Source: Humidesulfovibrio sp.
Lineage (GTDB): Bacteria > Desulfobacterota > Desulfovibrionia > Desulfovibrionales > Desulfovibrionaceae
Assembly (NCBI RefSeq): GCF_031082295.1
Contig: NZ_JAVHLD010000012.1
Coordinates: forward strand, 24,606 to 88,605
DNA length: 64,000 nucleotides
Reading direction: 5' to 3'
Part shown: piece by piece, positions 7,870 to 17,860 of the stretch
Position numbering within the stretch: position 1 is the first letter of the stretch
Layout of the letters: each line of letters starts with the position of its first letter
Translations under genes and position numbers: made by a program
The notes under the pieces: generated by a model
What the model was told of the DNA's origin: nothing
What the model saw: the letters and a program-made list of their open reading frames with translations, nothing else
Databases searched by the model: none

Positions 7870-9087
7870 CTAGGCCGACAACACGTCCAGGATTTCGATG
7901 CGCGCAGCCTGCCGCGCCGGGTAGGCCCCGGCGGCGAGCCCAAGCAGCACGGAGCCGCCAAGGGTGCCCAGCGTCAGCACGGGGTCGAACACGTACGGAA
8001 AGCCCGCCAGGGCGCACACGGCCTGGACGAGCCCCACGCTGGCGGCCGCTCCGAACGCACCGCCTGTCCCGGCCATGAGCCCGGCCTCCAGCAGAAACTG
8101 GCGGATGATGTCGCGCCTGCTGCCGCCCACCGCCCGGCGGATGCCGATCTCCATGCGCCTGGCCTGGACCATGAGCACCATGATGGACAAAATTCCCATG
8201 CCGCCCACGGCGAAGGAGATGGTGGAGGTGATGGCGCCAAGGGTCTGGACCAGGTCCAACGCCTCGCGCCGGAGCTGCATGGAGTCAGCCGCGGTGAGCA
8301 GGCTGAAGTCGTCCTTCTTGCCGTCGAGGTGGTGCCGCTGGCGCAGAATGGCGGCGGAAGCGGCCTTCACCTTGTCCAGGTCCGCGTCCTCGGCCAGCTG
8401 CAGGTACACGCCGTTGATCCAGTTCTGGTTGGCCGCGCGGCGCATGTAGGTGGACAGGGGCATGAAGGTCTGCTCGTCCTGATCCGCACCGGTCAGGTCG
8501 CGCCCCTTGGCCTCCATGACGCCGATGACCATGAACCGGGCCCGGAAGATATGCACCTCACGGCCCACCGCCGACTCGGGCCTGCCGAACAGCCGCTCGG
8601 CAATCTTGCGGCCCAGCACCACCACCTTCTCCTTGGCGTCCACATCCTGCTGGCTGATGAAACGTCCAAGCTCGGGCCGGAAACTGCGAATGTCCACATA
8701 CTTGGGCCAGGTGGCAAGAATCTGGGTGGTCACAGTGGTGGAGCCGGAACGGATGGGCATGGTGCCGCTGAAGTACGGCGCAAAACCCAGCACCCCCGCA
8801 ACCCCCCCGGCCAAAGCCTCGGCGTCCGGGATGGTAAAGTTGCGCACGAACCCGGAGAACCGCGCCGAGCCGCTCGCCTTGTTGAAACGCACCTGCCCGG
8901 CCATGGCCGCGAACAGGTTGGGGCCAAGCTTGGCGGCCTCGGCCTCGGCATTCTTGTACATGGCCTCGGCCACGTGCTGCACGCCGTTGAAGGACAACGC
9001 GCCCAGAAAAACGCCCAGCATCGCCAGAACCGCGCGCAGCTTGTGCGCGGAAAGCGAGGCCAGGGCTATCTTGAGGTCGAGCAACAT
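7870..9087 (-). CDS. FtsX/MacB-type permease without adjacent ATPase
   Basis: About 405 aa. One N-terminal helix (LSAHKLRAVLAMLGVFLGALSF) precedes a MacB-like periplasmic core domain (about 50-270). Three C-terminal helices follow, with the ARRMEIGIRRAVGGSRRDI coupling segment characteristic of MacB permeases. The ATG at 9087 gives MLLDLKIALASL; a TTG at 9123 is possible, and neither has a good SD. No ATPase gene lies next to it. The nearest, on the other strand at 5472, belongs to a different permease. It may share an ATPase encoded elsewhere. Substrates of such permeases include lipoproteins, peptides and drugs; nothing here decides between them. A long repeat element lies directly upstream. 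Confidence 0.8.
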   Translation of the reverse strand: MLLDLKIALASLSAHKLRAVLAMLGVFLGALSFNGVQHVAEAMYKNAEAEAAKLGPNLFAAMAGQVRFNKASGSARFSGFVRNFTIPDAEALAGGVAGVLGFAPYFSGTMPIRSGSTTVTTQILATWPKYVDIRSFRPELGRFISQQDVDAKEKVVVLGRKIAERLFGRPESAVGREVHIFRARFMVIGVMEAKGRDLTGADQDEQTFMPLSTYMRRAANQNWINGVYLQLAEDADLDKVKAASAAILRQRHHLDGKKDDFSLLTAADSMQLRREALDLVQTLGAITSTISFAVGGMGILSIMVLMVQARRMEIGIRRAVGGSRRDIIRQFLLEAGLMAGTGGAFGAAASVGLVQAVCALAGFPYVFDPVLTLGTLGGSVLLGLAAGAYPARQAARIEILDVLSA

Positions 9088-9146
9088 CCACAGAGTGTAG
9101 CCCCGCCAGGGCACACAGGGCAAGCGCGGAAGCGGCCCGAGGGAGC

Positions 9147-9548
9147 CCAGGGGCGCAGCCCCTGGACCCCGCCGGGGGCAGCGGCCCCCGGACCCCCATT
9201 TTACGCCGAAAGGGCTGTTTCAGGATGAACCTGAAACAGCCCTTTCGGATTTCGGGGGGCCAGCCACGAGAGCGTGTCTTTGTTCTGATCTTTCGACTTG
9301 GCTTCCTAAAATTCTATTTTCAGAAATTCAGCCTGCCACCCGTCTCGTTTCGCCTCCTCTCTCAAGAGGGGGCCAACCGCGCGCAGGTATTTCGGCGTCT
9401 TCGCCGAAAACCTGCGCGCATTGCCTTCGCCCAGCCCAGCCGACGCGCCCGTCCAGGCCACCCCTGCCCAGCCCCATTGGGGGGTCCGGGGGCCTCAGGC
9501 CACCGGCGGGGGTGCCGGGGGCGGAGCCCCTGGCCGCCGGAGGCATCT
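9147..9548. repeat. Intergenic element, copy A (longest internal part)
   Basis: This is a modular element shared with 23395-23704 and 60075-60543. The left end is CCAGGGGCGCAGCCCCTGG; the right end GGGTCCGGGGGCCTCAGG..GGCGGAGCCCC..GCCGGAGGCATC is largely the inverse complement of the left end seen in copy C. Inside are hairpin 1 (9206-9248, 19-bp perfect stem), a conserved AT-rich stretch (about 9249-9340) nearly identical to copy C, and hairpin 2 (9379-9419) flanked by GGCCAACC and ATTGCC. It fills the 488-bp space between a coiled-coil protein gene and an FtsX-type permease, both on the reverse strand. No protein is encoded. Confidence 0.8.
9206..9248. terminator. 19-bp perfect hairpin (repeat hairpin 1, copy A)
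   Basis: CCGAAAGGGCTGTTTCAGG (9206-9224), loop ATGAA, and its exact complement (9230-9248). It is downstream of the coiled-coil protein gene on the reverse strand and could terminate it, though no T-run follows. The same hairpin with a compensated base pair occurs at 23461-23503. Confidence 0.55.
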
Positions 9549-9575
9549 CTGGCGGCCAGGCCCAGGGGGGGCCGC

Positions 9576-10295
9576 CTAGTTTTTCAGGTCGGCCTCAGGC
9601 GCGGGTGCTGGCGCGGGTGGCGGCGCGGGCAGTTCCTGGCGCACGATCACCTCGGGCTGTACTCCGGCGGTGGCGGGTGCAGGTGCGGGCGTCACGGCTG
9701 CGGGTGTTGGAGCGGGCGCTGGAGCCGCTGCGGGGGCCACTGCGGTGGACGGCGGCGCTCCGGGCCTGCGGGCCTTGAAGGCTGCGACGGTCTGTTCCTT
9801 GTCCGCCACGCGATTTTTGAGGTCGCGCACGAACACGTCGGTCTGGTCGAGCTTGGCCTTGAGCTGGATGCGCTCGTTTTCGTTCTTGATGCTGTCCTCG
9901 CGCAGGTCGGCCATGATTTTCTGGTTGTCTTCCTTCTTGCCGAGGTTTGCGGCGTCCACGGCGTTGATGCGCGCGGTGTCGAGCGCCAGTTCGGTCCCGG
10001 TGGCCTGGGCCTTGGCGAGCTTGGTGGCGATGGAGGCGTAGTCGTCCTGGCGGTCGGCCAGTTCTTCCTTGAGTTTGGCCAGGGCCACTTCCTCGTTGGC
10101 CACGGCGTTGTCGAAGTCGGCCTTGTCGATGGCGGCGCGTTTATCCTTGGGCACCTGGGCCACGAGTTCCTTGTCCACTCGCGAGCCGAAGAGGCCGCCC
10201 AGGCTGAAGGCCTGGCTGGGCGCGGGCGCGAGGAGCATGCTGGCGGCAAGGCCGGTGATGACGGCCGCGGCAAGAAGTGTGCGTTTCGGGTGCAT
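9576..10295 (-). CDS. Secreted coiled-coil protein with Pro/Ala-rich tail
   Basis: About 239 aa. The signal peptide MHPKRTLLAAAVITGLAASM.. ends at PSQA-FSLGG, so the protein is probably periplasmic. Residues about 45-170 are Glu/Lys/Asp/Ala-rich heptad sequence, predicted coiled coil. From about 175 the chain is mostly Pro/Ala/Val (PAPAPTPAAV, PAPPPAPAPAPE), resembling linkers that span the periplasm or peptidoglycan. ATG 10295 has GGAGG 6 nt before it; a longer in-frame start at 10361 lacks a signal peptide. No family was recognised. It could be a structural envelope spacer. Confidence 0.75.
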   Translation of the reverse strand: MHPKRTLLAAAVITGLAASMLLAPAPSQAFSLGGLFGSRVDKELVAQVPKDKRAAIDKADFDNAVANEEVALAKLKEELADRQDDYASIATKLAKAQATGTELALDTARINAVDAANLGKKEDNQKIMADLREDSIKNENERIQLKAKLDQTDVFVRDLKNRVADKEQTVAAFKARRPGAPPSTAVAPAAAPAPAPTPAAVTPAPAPATAGVQPEVIVRQELPAPPPAPAPAPEADLKN

Positions 10296-10391
10296 GTGCG
10301 CCTCCGTGTGATATCTGGTTGATGATGCCTGCAGGCTAGCGCAAAGCGCTGTGGCTGGCAACGGTTGGGGCGAATGTCGCCGGATGGCGCG

Positions 10392-13280
10392 TCATTTCGA
10401 GACGGAGAGCAGGGCCTTCTTGATTTCCTCGGCCTGGGCGGGGTCGGTGATGCGCTGCCCGCCCTCGCCTCGCAGGTAGAAGGAATCGTGGATGCGCCCG
10501 GCGCTGGTGGCGATGCGCGCCACGTGGATTTCCAGGCGCAGGGAGGCCAAGGCGCGCGCCAGGTCGTGCAGCAGGCCCAGGCGGTCGGGCGCGGCGATTT
10601 CTACAAGCGTGTAGAAGTCGCTGGCCTCGAAGTCCACGCGCACCTTGCGGCGGGCCTTTGGCGCGCGCGAGGGCAGGGTGAGCGGCGAAATGCGCTTCTG
10701 CTCCAGGCGGTATTCCAACTCCAGCTTGCCGAGCAGCGTGTAGCTCACGGCGCGGCGGATGCGCTGCCACAGGTCGTCGAGGTAGAGGCCCTCCTCTGGC
10801 TCCTGCACCACGAACATGTCGAGCGCCATGCTGCCGCTGCCGAAGTTTGCGGCGGTGGTCGGCGGCAGGCTGTTCCAGGTCAGCACCTCGGCGGAGAGGA
10901 TGTTCAGGTCGTGCAGGGCGAGCACCCCGGCCATGACCGCGAACAGTCCGGGCTGGTTGAGGGCAGCCAGGCTCACCTGGAAGGCCTTGGCTCCGGGCAG
11001 GGGCACGGCCTCGATCTCCACCACGCCGATGCCGGCCTTGCCCGAGGGCTTGCGCACCAGGTCCTCGTCGAGGCTTGCGCGGAAGCGCCGGGCCAGCTCC
11101 ATGTGGCGCACCAGGGTGGGCGCGTCGAGCACCAGCGTGGCGCGGGCGGGCATGCGTTCCAGGCAGGCCTCGGCGTAGTCGCGGCCCAGGGGCGCGGCTC
11201 CGGCCACAGCCTTGGCGGCCAGCTCCAGGGCGGCCTCGCGGGCCTTGCGGCTCTTTTCCACGGCGTGGGGCTCGGCCAGGGGGCCGCTGGTGAGCAGGTG
11301 CCGCGCCTTGAGGGTCAGCTCGCTGAACAGGGAGGCGGTCCAGGGGTTCCAGGCGCGGGGGCCGGTGGAGCTGGAGTCGGCCACGGCGAGCAGGTGCAGC
11401 ATGTCCAGGCGTTCCGGCGTGGCGCAGACCTCCGCCAGCCGCGCGGACACGGACTCGTCGGCCAGGTCGCGGCGGGTGGCGGTCTTGGGGATGAGCAGAT
11501 GCTCTCGCACCAGGAACGCCACGTCCTCGACGGTGTCTTTGTCCGCGCCCAGGCGGCGCAATAGTCCTGTGGCCATGCGTGCGCCGGCGCCGGAATGGTC
11601 GCGGTCGGGCTTGGCCAGGTCGTGGGCGAAGCCTGCCAGCAGCAGGCGCTCGAAATGCGGGATGGCGCGGGCGCGCTCGGCCAGCCAGGCGTCGCCGCCG
11701 TTCAGGTCGGTGTCGGGCATGGCGGCCAGGGTGCGCACCACCTCGAGGGTGTGCTTGCCCACGGGGTGGATGTGGAAGTCGTCGAACTGCACCAGGTGCT
11801 CCACTGGCCCGAACTCCGGCACCAGGGCCGCCAGGAGCCCGGTGTCGAGCATGGACTGCAGGGCCGTGGACAGGGTCGGGATGGTGGGCGGCGGGGGCGG
11901 CTCCGGGGCTTCCCCTGGGGCCTTTGCCGGGGCGAAGAAGCCCTTCAGGGCGCGCACCAGGCCCTTCTGCGCCTTGGCCTTGCCAGCGGCCAGGGAGAGC
12001 GGCGAGCTCTCTGCGTCGCGCCCGCAGACGCGGAAAATGGCGATGAGCGCGTCCAGGATTCCCGGCAGGCTGGCGAAAGCCGCCCGCGTGGGCTCGTCGG
12101 CCAGGGCCAGGCGCGTGGCGCGCAGGGCGGGCCAGGCCACGGGCCGGGAGGCCTGGGCGGCGGCCACGTACAGGGCCAGGATCTGTGCCGGGGAGGGCTC
12201 CAGGCCGGGCTTGAAGGCCACGCCCGTGGGGGTGTCGACGATGCCCTCCGGCGCACCGGAAGGCAGGGACGGGGTGTGGTCCTTGGGCGGAAAGGCGTTG
12301 AGCCAGCAGGCCTGGCGCATGGAGCGGATGCGCGTCATGCTCTGGTGCAGGCGCGAGAGAAAGGCCTCCACCGCGAGGCCGGTGGCGTAGGGGTCGGGCT
12401 GATCACCTTCGACGTGCTCCCCCGCGTTGTCGGGCACAGGATCGGCCCCGGCAAAGCCCAGGGCGCGGGCGACCTGGGGCTGGTAGTCGAAGGACAGGCG
12501 GTCGGTCTTGCGCCGGGCCGCCAGGTGCAGGGCCGTGCGCGCGGCCAGCACGAAGGCGTAGTCCTCCTCCAGCACCGCGCGGTCGCCGGGGGTGAAGGGC
12601 TCCGCCGCCTCCGGGCGCAGGCCGAGCAGCCAATGGATCTGGTGCACGTCGCGCAGGGCGCCCAGGCCGTTTTTCAGCTCCGGCTCAAGCAGGCCGGAGG
12701 AGTCGCCATATTCGGCACGGCGCTGGGCGTTGTGGGCCAGCACCCATTGGCCGAAGGGCTCCGCCGCCTGGGCCAGCACCTTCTGCGAAAATTCCTGGCG
12801 GAAGCGCGCCACGACCGACTCGGACCCGGAGATGAGCCGGATGTCCAGAAGCGAGGTCAGGACCTGGGTGTCCTCCCGGGCCAGGGCCAGGCCGTCGGCG
12901 AGGGCGCGCACGCCGTGGCCCAGGTCCAGGCCGATGTCCCAGAGCGGATGGAACAGCCCGCGGGAGAGTTCCTCGGCGCTTGGCGGCACCGCGCCCTCGT
13001 AAAGCACCAGCACGTCCACGTCGGACGCGGGGCAGAGCTCGCCGCGGCCATAGCCGCCGACGGCAACGAGGGCAAAAGGCGGGGATGTGGCCGGGGCCTG
13101 CGGCAGCTCGGCCAGGCGGGCTCGGAAATAGGCGTCCATGAGGGCGGCGGCGGCGGCCGGATAGCCTGCAAGGTCGCCCGCGCGGGCGGCCTCGGCCAGG
13201 GAGGACCGGCCCTGCCGCAGCGCGATGGCTGAAGGCGGCAGGACCGGTCCGGTTTGTTCGCTATCGGTTTCCCTGGTCAT
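10392..13280 (-). CDS. glnD: PII uridylyltransferase / uridylyl-removing enzyme
   Basis: A 962-aa bifunctional enzyme that senses glutamine and adds or removes UMP on PII. Domains in order: a nucleotidyltransferase with GGYGRGEL (75-82) and catalytic Asp residues in ASDVDVLVL (87, 89); a GlnD linker domain; an HD hydrolase domain with H553-D554 in HDLAKPDRD; and two C-terminal ACT domains (about 780-960) that bind glutamine. Low-complexity Ala/Pro insertions occur near residue 460. It follows amtB and glnB on the reverse strand, 19 nt after glnB, and its substrate PII (Tyr51 present) is encoded next door. All key residues appear intact. Confidence 0.95.
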   Translation of the reverse strand: MTRETDSEQTGPVLPPSAIALRQGRSSLAEAARAGDLAGYPAAAAALMDAYFRARLAELPQAPATSPPFALVAVGGYGRGELCPASDVDVLVLYEGAVPPSAEELSRGLFHPLWDIGLDLGHGVRALADGLALAREDTQVLTSLLDIRLISGSESVVARFRQEFSQKVLAQAAEPFGQWVLAHNAQRRAEYGDSSGLLEPELKNGLGALRDVHQIHWLLGLRPEAAEPFTPGDRAVLEEDYAFVLAARTALHLAARRKTDRLSFDYQPQVARALGFAGADPVPDNAGEHVEGDQPDPYATGLAVEAFLSRLHQSMTRIRSMRQACWLNAFPPKDHTPSLPSGAPEGIVDTPTGVAFKPGLEPSPAQILALYVAAAQASRPVAWPALRATRLALADEPTRAAFASLPGILDALIAIFRVCGRDAESSPLSLAAGKAKAQKGLVRALKGFFAPAKAPGEAPEPPPPPTIPTLSTALQSMLDTGLLAALVPEFGPVEHLVQFDDFHIHPVGKHTLEVVRTLAAMPDTDLNGGDAWLAERARAIPHFERLLLAGFAHDLAKPDRDHSGAGARMATGLLRRLGADKDTVEDVAFLVREHLLIPKTATRRDLADESVSARLAEVCATPERLDMLHLLAVADSSSTGPRAWNPWTASLFSELTLKARHLLTSGPLAEPHAVEKSRKAREAALELAAKAVAGAAPLGRDYAEACLERMPARATLVLDAPTLVRHMELARRFRASLDEDLVRKPSGKAGIGVVEIEAVPLPGAKAFQVSLAALNQPGLFAVMAGVLALHDLNILSAEVLTWNSLPPTTAANFGSGSMALDMFVVQEPEEGLYLDDLWQRIRRAVSYTLLGKLELEYRLEQKRISPLTLPSRAPKARRKVRVDFEASDFYTLVEIAAPDRLGLLHDLARALASLRLEIHVARIATSAGRIHDSFYLRGEGGQRITDPAQAEEIKKALLSVSK

Positions 13281-13299
13281 GGACTGCGTTGGACTGGCG

Positions 13300-14881
<1,582 letters not shown>

Positions 14882-15032
14882 TGAGGGATCCTCCTTGCTG
14901 CCAGGGTCCGTTATTCGCCCCGCCGAATCGACGCATCGGCCGGGCAACTCCATTACAAATTTGTGAACAGTGCCTCTATTGTTACCGTTTCGGCAAATCC
15001 CGCCCTTCAGCTCCGCCACCCCGCATCCACTG

Positions 15033-15050
15033 TTGCGTGGCTTGGTCCAA
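15033..15050 (-). promoter_or_regulatory. Weak sigma54-like promoter upstream of amtB
   Basis: On the reverse strand TTGGACC..CACGCAA has GG and GC spaced by 10 nt, as sigma54 requires, but the flanking consensus (TGGCACG, TTGCA) is only partly met. It lies about 150 nt before amtB, a gene class often under RpoN. Treat as a suggestion. Confidence 0.22.
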
Positions 15051-15512
15051 TCGCGAAATCCGCCCACAGACACAGGATACACATTTGTCGTCACGCTTGC
15101 GTTTTCGTGTGCTGCGTGGCCTACAAAAGCAAGAGCCGGGCCAACGCGCAAAAAACAACAGCAACATATTGAAATAAAAGAGGTTGACAAGTTTGCGGCT
15201 ACACTTTTGGTGGGCCGGCATTCCACTCTAACGCAAAACAGCGCGATGCAGATAGCAAATTTGTAAAATTGGCACCTGCTGCGAGGGGGAATTGTCGCCG
15301 TTGTATCAAAAATGGACCGCGCAAAGGGGGCGCAGTGCCCGGCGAGCCTTGACGCTGGCGGATCTGGCACGCCGGGCCTGGTTTGGGAGCCTGGCCGATT
15401 CGTCCTGGCCTGTGCCTTTCGTTCGACAATACGCAGGGGGGGGTGCGCATGCCATAGCACGGCTGCGACAGTTTTATCAACGCCGCGCGCGCATTCTCCA
15501 CACGACAAGAAA

Positions 15513-15555
15513 CCGAAAGGGCCGCCCCAGGTCTCCCCCGAGGCGGCCCCTTCGG
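15513..15555 (-). terminator. Terminator after Sel1-repeat gene
   Basis: CCGAAAGGGCCGCC (15513-15526) pairs with GGCGGCCCCTTCGG (15542-15555) with one mismatch. On the reverse strand it follows the stop at 15597 and is itself followed by GGTTTCTTG. The arms resemble repeat hairpin 1, and CCAGAGGGCC..GAGCCCCTCTGG beside it resembles the ends of the long repeat family. Confidence 0.6.
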
Positions 15556-15596
15556 CGCATTGGCACGTCCAGAGGGCCAGAGCCCCTCTGGCGAGG

Positions 15597-16778
15597 CTAG
15601 CGGCCGTCGTCCTTATCATTCGCCTTGGCCTTGAAGGCGGCGACGCGCTTGGCCTGGGCGTCGAGTTGGCTGCGGGACAGCTCCTTGGCGGCCTGTTCGC
15701 GCAGGGCTTTCGCCTCGCTCAGGCCGTGCCGCGCGGCCAGCGACAGCCAGTAATAGGCCTGCTCCGGGTTGGCGGCCAGCTCCTGCCCGGAGAGCAGCAG
15801 CACGCCCAGGTTGTACTGGGCCTTGGGGTCGTCCTGCTCGGCGGCGTTGACCAGGAGGCGCTCGGCCTCGGCAGGATTCCTGTCGGGGTTGGCGTTATCA
15901 AGCATGATCAGGGCGAGGTTGGTCATGGCGCCGGTGTGGTTCCTGCTGGCGGCTTCCCGATACCAGTGCAGGGCGGCCTCATGATTCCGGGCCGTGCCTT
16001 TGCCCTGCTGGCAGTGCACAGCAAAGGAGTATTGCGCGCGGGAGTGCCCGGCCTTGGCAGCGCGCTCCAGCCAGTGGACGCTCTTGACGGCGTCCTTGTG
16101 CACGCCGAGACCCTGAGCGTACATCTGGGCCATTAGGTACTGGGCGCGGGAATGCCCGGCCTCGGCGGCCTTGAGCATCCAGCGGGCCGCCTTTGCGTCG
16201 TCGCGTTCCAGGCCATGCCCGCGGGAGTAGGCCAGGGCGAGGTTGTACATCGACTTGACGTGGCCGTGCCCTGCCGCGCCTTCATAAAGGGTGGCGGCCT
16301 GGGCCAGGTTCATGGGCACGCCGTGGCCGGAGCTCAACAGCCCGGCCAGGTTGTACATGGCGGCGACGTTGCCGTTGGCGGCGGCCTTTTCATACCAGCC
16401 CTTGGCCAGGGTCGCGTTCTGGGCGGTGAGGGAGCCCTGGTCGTAGGCCAGGCCGAGGTTGAACTGGGCCGCGGGCAGGCCCTTGTCTGCGGCCAGGGTC
16501 CACCAGCGCAGCGCCACGGCCGGAGACTTGGGGGCTCCGGTCCCCTGCGCCAGGGCAAGAGCCAGCTCATTCTGGGCGTGGGCGTCGCCGTTCTGGGCCT
16601 TGGCCATGAGGGAGCGCACCTTCGGCGAGAGCGTGCTCTCGTCCGGCTCCAGCACGGAGGGCTGGCCCGGGCTGGCCTTGCTGGCCTGGGCCGCGCCCGG
16701 AGCGCACCCGACGACGAGGGTGACGGCCAGCGCGACGGCGCAAAGAATTCTGTCAAGGCGGGGAGCGGAACTGATCAC
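15597..16778 (-). CDS. Sel1-repeat (TPR-like) lipoprotein
   Basis: A 393-aa solenoid protein. The N-terminal signal sequence ends in LVVGCAPG, a reasonable lipobox with Cys25, so membrane anchoring in the envelope is likely. From about residue 60 there are roughly eight Sel1-like repeats of 36 residues, each with the pattern A..LG..Y..G.....D...A..W...AA..G...A (for example AAQFNLGLAYDQG, AMYNLAGLLSSGHG, SMYNLALAYSRGHG). Sel1 proteins are adaptors for envelope or signalling complexes. It stands alone, so no partner is indicated. The C-terminus is Lys/Ala-rich. Confidence 0.85.
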   Translation of the reverse strand: MISSAPRLDRILCAVALAVTLVVGCAPGAAQASKASPGQPSVLEPDESTLSPKVRSLMAKAQNGDAHAQNELALALAQGTGAPKSPAVALRWWTLAADKGLPAAQFNLGLAYDQGSLTAQNATLAKGWYEKAAANGNVAAMYNLAGLLSSGHGVPMNLAQAATLYEGAAGHGHVKSMYNLALAYSRGHGLERDDAKAARWMLKAAEAGHSRAQYLMAQMYAQGLGVHKDAVKSVHWLERAAKAGHSRAQYSFAVHCQQGKGTARNHEAALHWYREAASRNHTGAMTNLALIMLDNANPDRNPAEAERLLVNAAEQDDPKAQYNLGVLLLSGQELAANPEQAYYWLSLAARHGLSEAKALREQAAKELSRSQLDAQAKRVAAFKAKANDKDDGR

Positions 16779-17113
16779 GGGCTGGAAACCTCCTGGGACT
16801 ATGGCCTGACGCCGCAGGGCGGGCGCCCGACTGCATGCGCATACTAGGCCCGCCTGGAGCGGATGTCTACACCCCGCGCGGAACGCGCAAAGAGTTTTGG
16901 CGCCCTGGCGCTCCTTTCACTATTGCAACGAGCACTGGCGCATGCATTGCAAAAACTTTTAACGTAGAAATTATGCCCATGGAACGCAAATAGGCCATTC
17001 TATACGATAAAAGTAGAAAAAGTGCTGGACTCTGCAACTTTTGCTGGAATAGATATCGCAGGAACTATTTCACGGAAGCTGCAGCAGCGGCTCCAAGAGC
17101 ACGGAGGAGCATC
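16779..17113. other. AT-rich intergenic region
   Basis: 335 bp between the divergent Sel1 gene and a small forward gene. The stretch 16940-17060 is markedly AT-richer than its surroundings, with TTCTATACGATAAAAG-type sequence that could hold a promoter for the 85-aa gene at 17114. I could not settle on a -35/-10 pair. Nothing else was recognised. Confidence 0.3.
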
Positions 17114-17371
17114 ATGCATTGCATCATTCTGCTTCCTGACGCCACAGGGCAGATGCCCACGGCGGAAGAACTTCGGCAAAGAGGTTTCGCGGTTTCCGCG
17201 GCAGTGGCGTCACCCTGCCGCAAAGCGTCTGATGGCGCCCCGCCCGCCTCCCTCTCCATCAACGGGGTCGACGCCGCAAGACCGCAACGGACAACCTCGT
17301 CCCTTGCGCCCCCGCAGGCCCTGGCCGCGGAAGAGCCTGCGCCCTATGGCGGCCGGGTACAGCCCGAGTGA
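17114..17371 (+). CDS. 85-aa hypothetical protein
   Basis: ATG at 17114 is preceded by ACGGAGGAGCATC, a strong SD, which is the main evidence for this gene. The product (MHCIILLPDATGQMPTAEEL..) has a hydrophobic start, a short acidic helix, and a Ser/Ala/Pro-rich remainder without signal peptide or membrane helix. Amino-acid composition of the second half is poor, so translation of a shorter frame or none cannot be excluded. It converges on the terminator of the Hsp20 pair. No family was recognised. Confidence 0.4.
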   Translation: MHCIILLPDATGQMPTAEELRQRGFAVSAAVASPCRKASDGAPPASLSINGVDAARPQRTTSSLAPPQALAAEEPAPYGGRVQPE

Positions 17372-17393
17372 TGGCGCTCGTCGCGAACGCGAA

Positions 17394-17432
17394 AGGGGCT
17401 CCCCCGGCCTGTTGTCGACCGGAGGAGCCCCT
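17394..17432 (-). terminator. Terminator of the Hsp20 pair
   Basis: AGGGGCTCC (17394-17402) pairs with GGAGCCCCT (17424-17432), and outer GCGAAAG/CTTTCGC bases extend the structure. It lies just beyond the stop of the second Hsp20 gene (17461) on the reverse strand. Confidence 0.6.
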
Positions 17433-17460
17433 GCTCATGCCTTTCGCTTGGGCGGCGCTT

Positions 17461-17832
17461 CTAGGCGGTCTGCACGGGGATGCGGCGCGGGGCCAGCTTC
17501 TCCAGGCGCGGCAGGTGCACGGTCAGCACACCGTCCTTCAGGTTCGCCTTGATGCGCTCGCGGTCCACGCGGTCCGACAGGGACACGGCGCGAACATATT
17601 CGCCAGGCCCGAACTGCACCTCCAGGAAGGACTCGGCCTCCGAGGCCCCCTGCAACGCGCGTCCGGTAACGGTCAGCTCGTTCTCGTTGATGTCGATGTT
17701 CAAGTCCTCGCGCTTCACCCCGGGCAGGTCCATGAAGACATAGAAGCCGTCTTCGCGCTCGAGGATATCCGTGGCCGGACTCACGCGGGGCAATGCCTTG
17801 CTCTCGTTGCTGTTCTCGGTGTTCTTGCTCAT
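17461..17832 (-). CDS. Hsp20/alpha-crystallin small heat-shock protein (second of pair)
   Basis: A 123-aa ATP-independent holdase. The alpha-crystallin domain starts at about residue 20 (PATDILEREDGFYVFMDLPGV) and contains the conserved NELTVTGR and LKDGVLTVHLPRLEK (A-x-x-x-G-V-L type) segments. The N-terminal arm is short and polar, and the C-terminal extension is only a few residues (ARRIPVQTA), containing the I-P-V version of the IxI/V tail motif. It starts 28 nt after the other Hsp20 gene with AGGAGG before ATG, so they are co-transcribed. Confidence 0.92.
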   Translation of the reverse strand: MSKNTENSNESKALPRVSPATDILEREDGFYVFMDLPGVKREDLNIDINENELTVTGRALQGASEAESFLEVQFGPGEYVRAVSLSDRVDRERIKANLKDGVLTVHLPRLEKLAPRRIPVQTA

Positions 17833-17860
17833 CTTGCTTCCTCCTGCTTCTCGGCGCGGC

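Larger units (their letters stand above)
14882..15596. other. 715-bp intergenic region upstream of amtB
   Basis: No gene is supported in this long gap. It is AT-richer than its surroundings around 15120-15290. It contains a perfect palindrome ACAAATTTGT at 14955-14964 and a near copy GCAAATTTGT at 15255-15264, which may be regulator sites. A weak sigma54-like element lies at 15033-15050 on the amtB strand. The left end of the Sel1 gene's downstream hairpin is at 15513. Several open frames here have no SD and Cys/Arg-rich sequence and were discarded. Confidence 0.4.

Noticed and set aside
16990..17060. sigma54-like GG-N10-GC before the 85-aa gene
   Set aside because: Only the GG/GC dinucleotides match; the flanking consensus is absent, so it is probably chance.
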